Assembly (NCBI GenBank): GCA_050291935.1
Contig: JBNKKR010000008.1
Coordinates: 48,293-112,292 of the forward strand
Direction: 5' to 3'
DNA length: 64,000 nucleotides
Source: Desulfocapsa sp050291935
Lineage (GTDB): Bacteria > Desulfobacterota > Desulfobulbia > Desulfobulbales > Desulfocapsaceae
The notes beneath the pieces were generated by a model. The model was not told the DNA's origin. It saw nothing but the letters and a program-made list of their open reading frames with translations, and did no database searches. Below are positions 8,750 through 15,879 of this stretch, piece after piece (positions within the stretch are counted from its first letter, which is position 1; each line of letters starts with the position of its first letter). Both the position numbers and the translations under genes were made by a program.

Positions 8750-9442
8750 TTAATTATCTTTGAGTTGACGAAGAAGAGCCGTGTCAACATCGTTATAAGA
8801 GTTATTGATATTATGGAGAATGATCCCCATAATCATGATACCAACCAATAAATCCAGCAGTACGCCAAATTCGACCACATACATGGTGTGTGTTTCTTTG
8901 GCAAGAGCTGTACCCATGAGGTAGATACCGTTTTCCATCATGAGATACCCGATGACCTGGGTTATGGCCTTTGTTCGACTCATGAGTAAAAAGAGTCCAG
9001 CTGCAAGGGTGGTGATTGCGGTGATCAGAAGCAGACTGTTTTCTATGGGCAATGAAATATTGAGACGATTGGCGATAAACGCTCCCACCATGATAAAAAT
9101 AAGACCGGCAAACAAAGAGGCGTGATAGCCAATAATCGGTTCAACTTCCCTTTGAATTTGGACCCTTTTCACGGCAGTTTGCAAAAAGAAGGGAATAAGC
9201 GCTCCTTTAATTCCGAGCATGGCCAGCAGGAGAAAGTTTGATCCGGTATTTGTAAAAAATCCATCATGGTGTTCCAGGAAAAATGGGGCCAATGAGACAA
9301 TAATTCCTTGAAACGCCATAAGCTTGACCAGCGTCATAAGTCTGTTTGATCCCAGTGACAAGAGAACAGAGAGTATGGTAAGGGCAAGAAGGGCATCCGA
9401 TGTGTGGTTAATTGAAAAAAGAGAATCTGAGATATGGATCAT
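8750..9442 (-). CDS. Ehr membrane subunit (HyfE-like)
   Basis: 230 residues, almost entirely hydrophobic with about seven predicted helices, and one charged cytoplasmic loop (QTAVKRVQIQREVEPIIGYHASL). The pattern and position match HyfE of hydrogenase-4, whose C-terminal part is NuoK-like (MMENGIYLMGTALAKE has the buried Glu). It starts at ATG 9442 inside the stop of the preceding gene (ATGA overlap), implying translational coupling. It is part of the membrane arm and has no catalytic residues of its own. Confidence 0.88.
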   Translation of the reverse strand: MIHISDSLFSINHTSDALLALTILSVLLSLGSNRLMTLVKLMAFQGIIVSLAPFFLEHHDGFFTNTGSNFLLLAMLGIKGALIPFFLQTAVKRVQIQREVEPIIGYHASLFAGLIFIMVGAFIANRLNISLPIENSLLLITAITTLAAGLFLLMSRTKAITQVIGYLMMENGIYLMGTALAKETHTMYVVEFGVLLDLLVGIMIMGIILHNINNSYNDVDTALLRQLKDN

Positions 9443-10356
9443 TGCAGAGCCCCCATGGTTAAGATTATTACAAAAAATACGAGGATAAACGGGGTAAGTA
9501 TAAATTTGGGAACAATGTTCATCTTGTATCTTGCGGTAATGGACTCAACGACCCCAATGGTGATGTAGATAAAACTCACCACCGCGTAAAAGATGAGGCC
9601 ATTGATAAAGAGATTGTCGGCATGGAAAGGATCAATGATCCTTGCAATAAACCCTGCATAGAAAAGGAGTTTGAAATATGCTCCAAGTTCAATAAGTGCC
9701 AGATCCGGCCCACTATGATCAAGGATCATAACTTCATGGATCATGGTGAGTTCAAGATGGGTTGCTGGGTCATCCACAGGTACCCGTGAGTTTTCGGTGA
9801 GCATCACAATGTAGAGTCCCACAACAACCAATATGAGAAGCGCTCCATATTTACCCATAAGGTTAATCACCTGATCTCCTGAAAAGAACTCATGAAAACT
9901 TAAGCTTCCGGTGAGTTTAAAGAAGAGAATCAGGATGCCAAACACAGTCATTTCAGCCAGAGTTGAGAAGAATGCCTCACGGGCGGCTCCCATCCCTTCG
10001 AAGGGCGATGCGGTGTCAAGGGCAGCAAGGATGGTGAAAAAACGTCCCAGTCCCATGAGATAAAAGAGGATGAGGACATCTCCATGGAAAGAAAAAAGAG
10101 GTTTGATTTCAGCCATGGGAAAATAGGCCAGCATCATCAGGCTGGTGGAAAAACCGACCACTGGACCAAGCCTAAACACAAAACTTGTGCTGGTCGAATA
10201 GACGGAACCTTTCTGAAAAAGTTTGATCATGGTGTAGTAATTAATAAGCAAGGGTGGTCCCTGCTTGCCGGCAAAATAGGCCTTTGTCTTCTGGATTACT
10301 GCGGGCAGAAGAGGCGCTATGAGGATGCAAAAGCAAAATGATACTATTGATTCCAT
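9439..10356 (-). CDS. Ehr membrane subunit (NuoH/HyfC-like)
   Basis: 305 residues from ATG 10356 (AAAGGAAA upstream). About eight membrane helices. The diagnostic NuoH/HyfC loop is intact, with TENSRVPVDDPATHLELTMI followed by an acidic DHSGPDLALIE stretch. In complex I relatives this subunit anchors the soluble arm and forms the start of the ion channel. The preceding HyfB-like gene ends 29 bases upstream, and the HyfE-like gene overlaps its stop. Confidence 0.92.
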   Translation of the reverse strand: MESIVSFCFCILIAPLLPAVIQKTKAYFAGKQGPPLLINYYTMIKLFQKGSVYSTSTSFVFRLGPVVGFSTSLMMLAYFPMAEIKPLFSFHGDVLILFYLMGLGRFFTILAALDTASPFEGMGAAREAFFSTLAEMTVFGILILFFKLTGSLSFHEFFSGDQVINLMGKYGALLILVVVGLYIVMLTENSRVPVDDPATHLELTMIHEVMILDHSGPDLALIELGAYFKLLFYAGFIARIIDPFHADNLFINGLIFYAVVSFIYITIGVVESITARYKMNIVPKFILTPFILVFFVIILTMGALQ

Positions 10357-10385
10357 TTGGTTTCCTTTGATGTTCCAGAAGGTGA

Positions 10386-12341
10386 TTATAAAAAGAGAAG
10401 CAGAACAATAATAGCTACGATGATATAGCTGATATAGAGTTGGATATAGCCATGCTGGATCCACTTCAATTTGTTGATAAGGGCTAGCATCGGCGAAGTG
10501 AAATAGCGTTGATAACTTGTTTCAGCGATGTCTTCCACCCCGCTTTCCCAGGTCGTTTTGCCAGGGAATATCTTTTTAATCCCGCTATATGCATTTTTTA
10601 TGGGAACAAAAGGATTGAAAAACGCCACCATTTCGTAGGCGTATGAAGTTCCAGTATATTGCATTCGTACCGTTGGCTGGGTAAAACCACAGCCCCAGGT
10701 GCCGCCACTTCCAATTTCTTTGTTGTTGTACAGCAGCTTGCGAATAAAGCTGACACTAAGGAACAGCGCAATAAAAATGGCTGCAGCTTTTGAGAGTTGT
10801 GAAATAATGGGCAAAAATGATGCTGTGTCAAAACCGGCTACCACGGAGATGTCTTTGAGACCTGAAAAGGCAAGGGCAATAAATGGTGCTGGTAACACAC
10901 CAATGAGCAGACAGATTGCTGCCATGATGGTCATAACAGCTCCCATGGCCATGCCCGATTCGCTTGCTTTTTCTGCCTGTGTGGTTCTTGGCTCGCCAAG
11001 AAATCCCAAGCCCACGACCTTGGTAAAGCAGGCCGTTGCCATTCCACCAATAACCGCCAAAGAGACAATGGCCAGTATGGTGAGGATATACGGGAGTCCG
11101 TTGCTGGTAAGACCCTGAAATGCTCCGTAATAAATAAGAAACTCCCCAATAAAGCCACTAAAAGGAGGTAAGCCGGAAATTGCCACAGAACCAACGAGAA
11201 AGGTACGGCCAGTGACTGGCATCCGTTTCATCAGGCCGCCAAGCTTTTCAATATTTTTGGTTTTCGCCTTATGCAGTACAGAGCCTGCGCCCATAAACAG
11301 CAGGGATTTGAATATGGAATGATTGAAGACATGCATAAGACTACCGGCAAAACCAAAAAAGCCCATGGCCTGATTGTGCTCGGAGATTCCTATCATCCCA
11401 ATTCCCATACCAATAAGGATAATGCCAATATTTTCCACGGAACTATAGGCAAGAAGTTGTTTAATATCCTGTTTTGCCAGGGCATACACAACTCCGAGGA
11501 TACCGGTAACCATGCCGGTGATAAGGACTATCTGGCCAATAAGCGGTGTGTGGGCTTCAAGGAGAAGGTAAATTCGAAATATTCCATAGATACCCATCTT
11601 AATCATAACGCCTGACATGATCGCTGATATATGGCTTGGTGCTGCCGGATGTGCTTTGGGAAGCCAGATATGAAGAAGAAAAATACCTGCTTTGGACCCG
11701 AACCCTATAAGGGCCAAAACAAATGTAAATAGTTTTGCCTGTTCCGGCATACTTGCAATTGCATTAAAATCAAAGCTGCCTGTGTAACTGTGGATCAGGG
11801 CAAAGGCAGCAAAGAGGAACATGGCTCCACCCTGGGCAAAAATAAAGTAGAGATACCCCGCCTCACGGTTTGTCTTGGATTCATGCTCGTACATGACCAG
11901 AAAAAAGGAGGAAAGACTCATCAACTCCCAGGCAAGTAAAAAGGCAATCATGTTGCTGGCCGTTACCACCAGCGCCATGGAAGCGACCAGGATAGAAAAG
12001 AAAAAATAACTTACCCCGGATCTGAGCATTTTCTTTTCATCTTCCAGATAATGAAAACTATAGGCCAGGGCCAGAGGGGGGACAATAAATATCGGCAGTA
12101 GAAAAAAGAGTGATATACTATCAATCTTAAATCCCAGGATAAAAATATGCAGCCAGTTGTACTGGGCGGTTGCAGTTGCTCCGGAGAGCAGTTTTGGTAA
12201 AGCGTAAAAAAGACCAATACCACAACCCACTGAAGTAGTGATGATGGATGCCAGCTTCATCAGGGTAAATTGCCGATACAGCAACAGTCCCACCACTCCT
12301 CCAGCTAAAATTGTGGATATTGACACAAACAGAGTGTCCAT
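10386..12341 (-). CDS. Ehr antiporter-like membrane subunit (HyfB/NuoL-like)
   Basis: 651 residues with about 16 membrane helices, the largest membrane subunit. Conserved antiporter features include LLAWELMSLSSFFLVMYEHE (channel Glu), GFGSKAGIFLLHIWLPKAHP (Lys and His of helices 7-8) and LMHVFNHSIFKSLLFMGAGS. The extended C-terminus ends in a further helix. AAAGGAGGAG precedes ATG 12341. It is the first structural Ehr gene, 67 bases after the carbonic-anhydrase-like gene, and pairs with the HyfF-like protein as the two ion-pumping modules. Confidence 0.92.
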   Translation of the reverse strand: MDTLFVSISTILAGGVVGLLLYRQFTLMKLASIITTSVGCGIGLFYALPKLLSGATATAQYNWLHIFILGFKIDSISLFFLLPIFIVPPLALAYSFHYLEDEKKMLRSGVSYFFFSILVASMALVVTASNMIAFLLAWELMSLSSFFLVMYEHESKTNREAGYLYFIFAQGGAMFLFAAFALIHSYTGSFDFNAIASMPEQAKLFTFVLALIGFGSKAGIFLLHIWLPKAHPAAPSHISAIMSGVMIKMGIYGIFRIYLLLEAHTPLIGQIVLITGMVTGILGVVYALAKQDIKQLLAYSSVENIGIILIGMGIGMIGISEHNQAMGFFGFAGSLMHVFNHSIFKSLLFMGAGSVLHKAKTKNIEKLGGLMKRMPVTGRTFLVGSVAISGLPPFSGFIGEFLIYYGAFQGLTSNGLPYILTILAIVSLAVIGGMATACFTKVVGLGFLGEPRTTQAEKASESGMAMGAVMTIMAAICLLIGVLPAPFIALAFSGLKDISVVAGFDTASFLPIISQLSKAAAIFIALFLSVSFIRKLLYNNKEIGSGGTWGCGFTQPTVRMQYTGTSYAYEMVAFFNPFVPIKNAYSGIKKIFPGKTTWESGVEDIAETSYQRYFTSPMLALINKLKWIQHGYIQLYISYIIVAIIVLLLFL

Positions 12342-12408
12342 TCATTCTCCTCCTTTCCTCGAATCCAAAATGATTCTATTATTAGTTACTACCTTTCCTT
12401 GTTAGCAG

Positions 12409-13590
12409 TTATTTGGGTGAGCGTATGTCAAATCTTGGTGCCTCAAGCATACGGTTAATTTGTTCTTTAAGATCTGCCTGCTCCGGGTTTTCACTTTTCT
12501 GTTCCATGAGCAAGGTGTAAAGGTGTTCCTGTTCCATTGGATGGACGTATTCAGCGGGAGTATTGTCCTTGAGTTGGATATGCGCTGCCCACGGGACAAA
12601 ATAGGTTGTTGCTGGATAGTCGTCATGTTCTGAAATGTCAATATTTAACCCGGCAATATAGAGCAAGTTTTTACCGGCATATTCAGCACCACGTCGAATT
12701 GATTCCATGGTCCTGGCAAATTCGAGCTGGATATTAATTTTTGCTGCCCGTAATGATGGATTTCGCGATGTGACTATGGTTGGCATAAATTCAATTAAAT
12801 TTCTTTCAAGAAGAATAGATTCGTCTGTTTCGTGGAATTCTTCTCTGAAATAAAAAAGATCGGAGCGTAAGTGTTCCTTTATGGCATCTCCGGTTCCCGT
12901 CTTCCAGACATGCCCGGTTGCATCGATCATCTTTCGAAATTTTTCTAAAACTTCATAGGTTTGGCTGGTGCTGGTTGCGGCAATGGGAACAATTTTGCCC
13001 TCTTCATTTGGTTTTGCGATGTTTTCAATATTTAAGACAAGCCCATTTTTGACCGGGTGGATATCAAAATCGATAAAGGAGTTTTTGACGGTAATAAGGT
13101 GGTTTCCCTTATCATCACGGTGGAGGAATATCCTTTCTCTGGCAAAGCGGTACTGTTCAAGGTATGGGGTAATAACATGGGTTATTTTCCCGCAAGAATC
13201 AGATATGCATGTGCCTGCCATTTTAGGGCGGGTGCATGTCCCGTATGTCTCAGTGCTTGGGTCATAGCCGACATGACTTGCCTGAACAATAACTGAATCC
13301 TCCCCATGGTTTGCATGGGGGCCATGTCGGTCAATGGCGACGATGCCGCCAACGCGGCCATGGTTAAATGGGAAGGTTCCAAAATGCTTGGTGAGCAGTA
13401 TAATCGGCCACCCTTGATTCTCGTCTGAACAAAACGCACGAGATGGCATTATCATGCCCTTCCTAAACCCAAGGGTCATACAGAGATTGTACAGTTTGGG
13501 TACAAATTCGGCATAAGGAATGGCCATGCCGTCAATCTTAAAAGGTGCAAGTTTACGAATAATGCGTGCTTGTTGATATGGCGTGTTCAT
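12409..13590 (-). CDS. Probable LCIB-type (theta/beta-fold) carbonic anhydrase-like protein
   Basis: 393 soluble residues. Zinc-ligand-like positions resemble those of algal LCIB carbonic anhydrases: C54 in FCSDEN (compare CxDE), H106 in ASHVGYD and C133 in DSCGK, plus the region FPFNHGRVGGIVAIDRHGP. That family interconverts CO2 and bicarbonate. The C-terminal 200 residues are unlike anything I recognise. The gene sits between usp and the Ehr operon on the same strand. If the assignment holds, CO2/bicarbonate chemistry is tied to an ion-pumping complex. The family match rests on motif spacing recalled from LCIB, so an unknown zinc protein remains possible. Confidence 0.55.
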   Translation of the reverse strand: MNTPYQQARIIRKLAPFKIDGMAIPYAEFVPKLYNLCMTLGFRKGMIMPSRAFCSDENQGWPIILLTKHFGTFPFNHGRVGGIVAIDRHGPHANHGEDSVIVQASHVGYDPSTETYGTCTRPKMAGTCISDSCGKITHVITPYLEQYRFARERIFLHRDDKGNHLITVKNSFIDFDIHPVKNGLVLNIENIAKPNEEGKIVPIAATSTSQTYEVLEKFRKMIDATGHVWKTGTGDAIKEHLRSDLFYFREEFHETDESILLERNLIEFMPTIVTSRNPSLRAAKINIQLEFARTMESIRRGAEYAGKNLLYIAGLNIDISEHDDYPATTYFVPWAAHIQLKDNTPAEYVHPMEQEHLYTLLMEQKSENPEQADLKEQINRMLEAPRFDIRSPK

Positions 13591-13691
13591 AGAATATTCC
13601 CTCCTTATTTCCTATGATGCAAATACAACATTGCCACTTACAATTGTCCCTGATAAACTTGTGGTTCAGTCCGTGATATTGCTCACAAAAA

Positions 13692-14111
13692 CTACTTGCC
13701 AGCTGGGTTTTCTGTGCATAACACCACAGGACAATTGAGTAATTGAGTTAACTCTTCAAATTTTCTTTGCCGGGATCCTTTTCTCCGTGGAGGCCCTTCT
13801 CCTTGAAGACAGAGCAGTACGCAGGAGATATTTCGTCTCTGTTTTGCATATTCCACTGTCTCTGTTGTCAGTCCTCGATGATTGATTAGTTGGGTATAGC
13901 CAATTGGGCCATTGGTTCTGCACTGGAGTAAATTTTCTTTTACAGCCTTGCTGCTTTCCTGAGATAGCTTGTCTTTCAGGACATGTAAAATCTCAAGGGA
14001 ACTGTCCATCCTTTTGCTGAGATTTAGCCCATGTGAAATAACCCTTTTAGGGAACAGGACGAGATTGGTCACAAGAAGCATTTTTTTGCTGCGAGGTGAG
14101 TTGTGTTTCAC
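13692..14111 (-). CDS. UspA-family universal stress protein
   Basis: About 139 residues from a GTG at 14111 preceded by GGGGAAG; an ATG at 14081 is the alternative. Starts further upstream would lie before the predicted sigma-54 transcription start (about 14186). The alpha/beta UspA pattern is visible: KMLLVTNLVLFPKRV, then LSKRMDSSLEILHVL, and a C-terminal strand LLNCPVVLCTENP. The usual Gly-rich ATP loop is not obvious. It is the first gene of the unit leading to the carbonic-anhydrase-like and Ehr genes and may be a stress or energy-status sensor for them. Confidence 0.65.
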   Translation of the reverse strand: MKHNSPRSKKMLLVTNLVLFPKRVISHGLNLSKRMDSSLEILHVLKDKLSQESSKAVKENLLQCRTNGPIGYTQLINHRGLTTETVEYAKQRRNISCVLLCLQGEGPPRRKGSRQRKFEELTQLLNCPVVLCTENPAGK

Positions 14112-14196
14112 GTGCTTCCCCAGGGGATTATTAGTGATGTAGCATTGTTCACTGCTGTTCGTTTTAAGCTGTATTTCAATTATTGTGCCCCCTCGA

Positions 14197-14213
14197 AGCA
14201 AAAAATATGCCCA
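14197..14213 (-). promoter_or_regulatory. Sigma-54 promoter of the usp/carbonic anhydrase/Ehr operon
   Basis: On the minus strand, TGGGCATATTTTTTGCT gives GG and GC 12 bp apart (GGCA then TTTGCT), a close -24/-12 match. The start site would be near 14186. Perfect dyads at 14280-14294 and 14366-14380 lie 80-170 bp upstream, as expected for enhancer sites. Confidence 0.6.
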
Positions 14214-14279
14214 TTGTGGCTTTGTTTGAAGACGGGCCATTTTCAAGCTATTGAGAGGTGATCTCTTTATGGAGTGTTT

Positions 14280-14380
14280 GTTGCAGAATGCAACGCAAAA
14301 ACTTCATTTTGTAGTATTTCCTTAATTGGTGTATCTTGTGCTTGTGTTTCAGTTTCGAACATGACGTTTCAAAGTGAAAC
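14280..14380. promoter_or_regulatory. 15-bp dyads shared with the 20-179 array (enhancer sites)
   Basis: 14280-14294 is GTTGCAGAATGCAAC and 14366-14380 is GTTTCAAAGTGAAAC, both perfect dyads with 6-bp arms and 3-bp spacer. 14346-14360 (GTTTCAGTTTCGAAC) is a weaker copy exactly 20 bp from the last. The block also shares the flank GGAGTGTTTGTTGC with 123-136. It lies between divergent usp/Ehr and regulator genes. Confidence 0.6.
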
Positions 14381-14451
14381 GTTTGTCTTTGTGTGGTAAG
14401 AATAGAGATATGTTGTGAAATTGTCATCTTATCTTTTATGGAGAGTTGTGA

Positions 14452-15804
14452 ATGCGTTCAGTTGATATCTTGGTGGTGGATGATGATCCGGTGGCGCTAC
14501 AATACTTAAGTCATATCCTTAAGGGAGAAGGGTATGGGGTTGTTGCTGTAAAAAGTGGTAAGCGGGCATTGGTGTATCTGGAAAGGCGTGAATTTGCCCT
14601 TGTTATAACTGATCTGAAGATGGACCAAGTTGATGGGATGCAGGTTTTACGATGGGTGAAGATGCAATGTCCACAGACGGAAGTTATTTTACTTACTGCT
14701 TTTTCCACTGTTGAGTCCGCAGTGGAGGCCTTAAAGGCTGGCGCCTATAATTATATTTTAAAACCGTTTCAGTTGGAGGAGTCTGGAAAGGTTTTACATG
14801 ATGCGATCCAGAAATATCAATTGGCCAAGGAGACCCTTCGCCTGGAAAAAGAAGATAGAGAGAACAGTCAAGGTCCTCAAATCATAACTCAGAACCGGGC
14901 ACTAAAAGGACTTTTGGAGACAGCGAACCAGGTAGCAGCCACTGATACCAATGTGGTGATTTGTGGAGAATCCGGTACGGGAAAAGAGCTCTTTGCCAAA
15001 TATATTCATAATGCAAGCGATAGAAATCAAAGAACAATGCTGTCAATTAACTGTGGGGCGTTCAGTGAAGAGTTGTTGACCAATGAACTGTTTGGCCACG
15101 TAAAAGGTGCATTTACCGGGGCGGATACGGCGAAGAAGGGGCTGGTGGAGATGGCTGATGGGAGTACTCTTTTTCTGGATGAAATAACAGAGATGCCTTT
15201 GTCCATGCAGGTTAAGTTTCTTCGCGTGCTCCAGGAACAAGAAGTTATACCTGTGGGTGGAACAAAACCGGTGAAGGTAAACGTAAGGTTTGTGGCGGCA
15301 ACCAACAGAGAACTGGATAAAGAGGTGAAGGCCGGGCATTTCAGGCAGGATCTTTTTTATCGGATCAATGTGGTGTCCCTGACAATTCCGCCCCTTTCCG
15401 AGCGTAAAGATGATATTGCTTTACTGGTGCAGTGTTTTCTTAAAAAGTATAATTCCACGATGCGCAAAAATGTTAAGGAAGTGAGCCAGGAGGTGTTGGA
15501 CATTTTACAGTCCTATGATTTTCCCGGGAATGTAAGAGAGCTTGAAAATATCGTCGAGCGAGGGGTGGCGTTAACCAACGGAGAAGTTATGGGAGTTGAT
15601 AAAATTCCAGAAGATCTTCGCAGTCTTGATGTACAAACATTTAGAAAGAGTGGTGGCAAATATGCAACCATAGAGGATGTGGAAAAAACGTATATTGAAT
15701 GGATTTTACAGGAAACCGGATATAACAAAACAGAAGCGGCAAAGGCGCTCGGTATTGATCGGGTATCGTTATGGAGAAAAATAAAGAAATTTGATCTGGA
15801 GTAA
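14452..15804 (+). CDS. NtrC-type sigma-54 response regulator, likely activator of the Ehr operon
   Basis: 450 residues: receiver (D10/D11, phosphoacceptor D54, Lys in LKPFQ), AAA+ domain with Walker A GESGTGKE, intact GAFTGA loop and Walker B LFLDEITE, and a Fis-type helix-turn-helix ending in GIDRVSLWRKIKKF. No kinase gene adjoins it; the kinase at 358 is the nearest candidate because the 1849 regulator has almost the same DNA-binding helix. It is divergent from usp/Ehr with shared dyads in between. GGAGAG precedes ATG 14452. I see no -24/-12 element for this gene. Confidence 0.94.
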   Translation: MRSVDILVVDDDPVALQYLSHILKGEGYGVVAVKSGKRALVYLERREFALVITDLKMDQVDGMQVLRWVKMQCPQTEVILLTAFSTVESAVEALKAGAYNYILKPFQLEESGKVLHDAIQKYQLAKETLRLEKEDRENSQGPQIITQNRALKGLLETANQVAATDTNVVICGESGTGKELFAKYIHNASDRNQRTMLSINCGAFSEELLTNELFGHVKGAFTGADTAKKGLVEMADGSTLFLDEITEMPLSMQVKFLRVLQEQEVIPVGGTKPVKVNVRFVAATNRELDKEVKAGHFRQDLFYRINVVSLTIPPLSERKDDIALLVQCFLKKYNSTMRKNVKEVSQEVLDILQSYDFPGNVRELENIVERGVALTNGEVMGVDKIPEDLRSLDVQTFRKSGGKYATIEDVEKTYIEWILQETGYNKTEAAKALGIDRVSLWRKIKKFDLE

Positions 15805-15818
15805 AGGGGTGTGGGGTA

Positions 15819-15861
15819 ATTAACAACGCCCGGACGCGGAATGCGTCCAGGCGTTGTTAAT
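15819..15861. terminator. Bidirectional terminator between regulator and SulP genes
   Basis: ATTAACAACGCCCGGACGC pairs with GCGTCCAGGCGTTGTTAAT (19-bp stem, one mismatch, 5-base loop). The A/T-rich outer stem supplies the U-run in either direction. It lies between two convergent genes. Confidence 0.85.
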
Positions 15862-15879
15862 AAAGGAGATGTTCTATAA

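Noticed and set aside
5805..12341. Formate hydrogenlyase or hydrogenase-4
   Set aside because: Subunit order fits, but the large subunit lacks both NiFe cysteine pairs and no formate dehydrogenase or hydrogenase maturation genes adjoin.
13618..13637. Sigma-54 promoter upstream of the carbonic-anhydrase-like gene
   Set aside because: TGGCA and TTGCA are present on the minus strand but the spacing is 15 bp.
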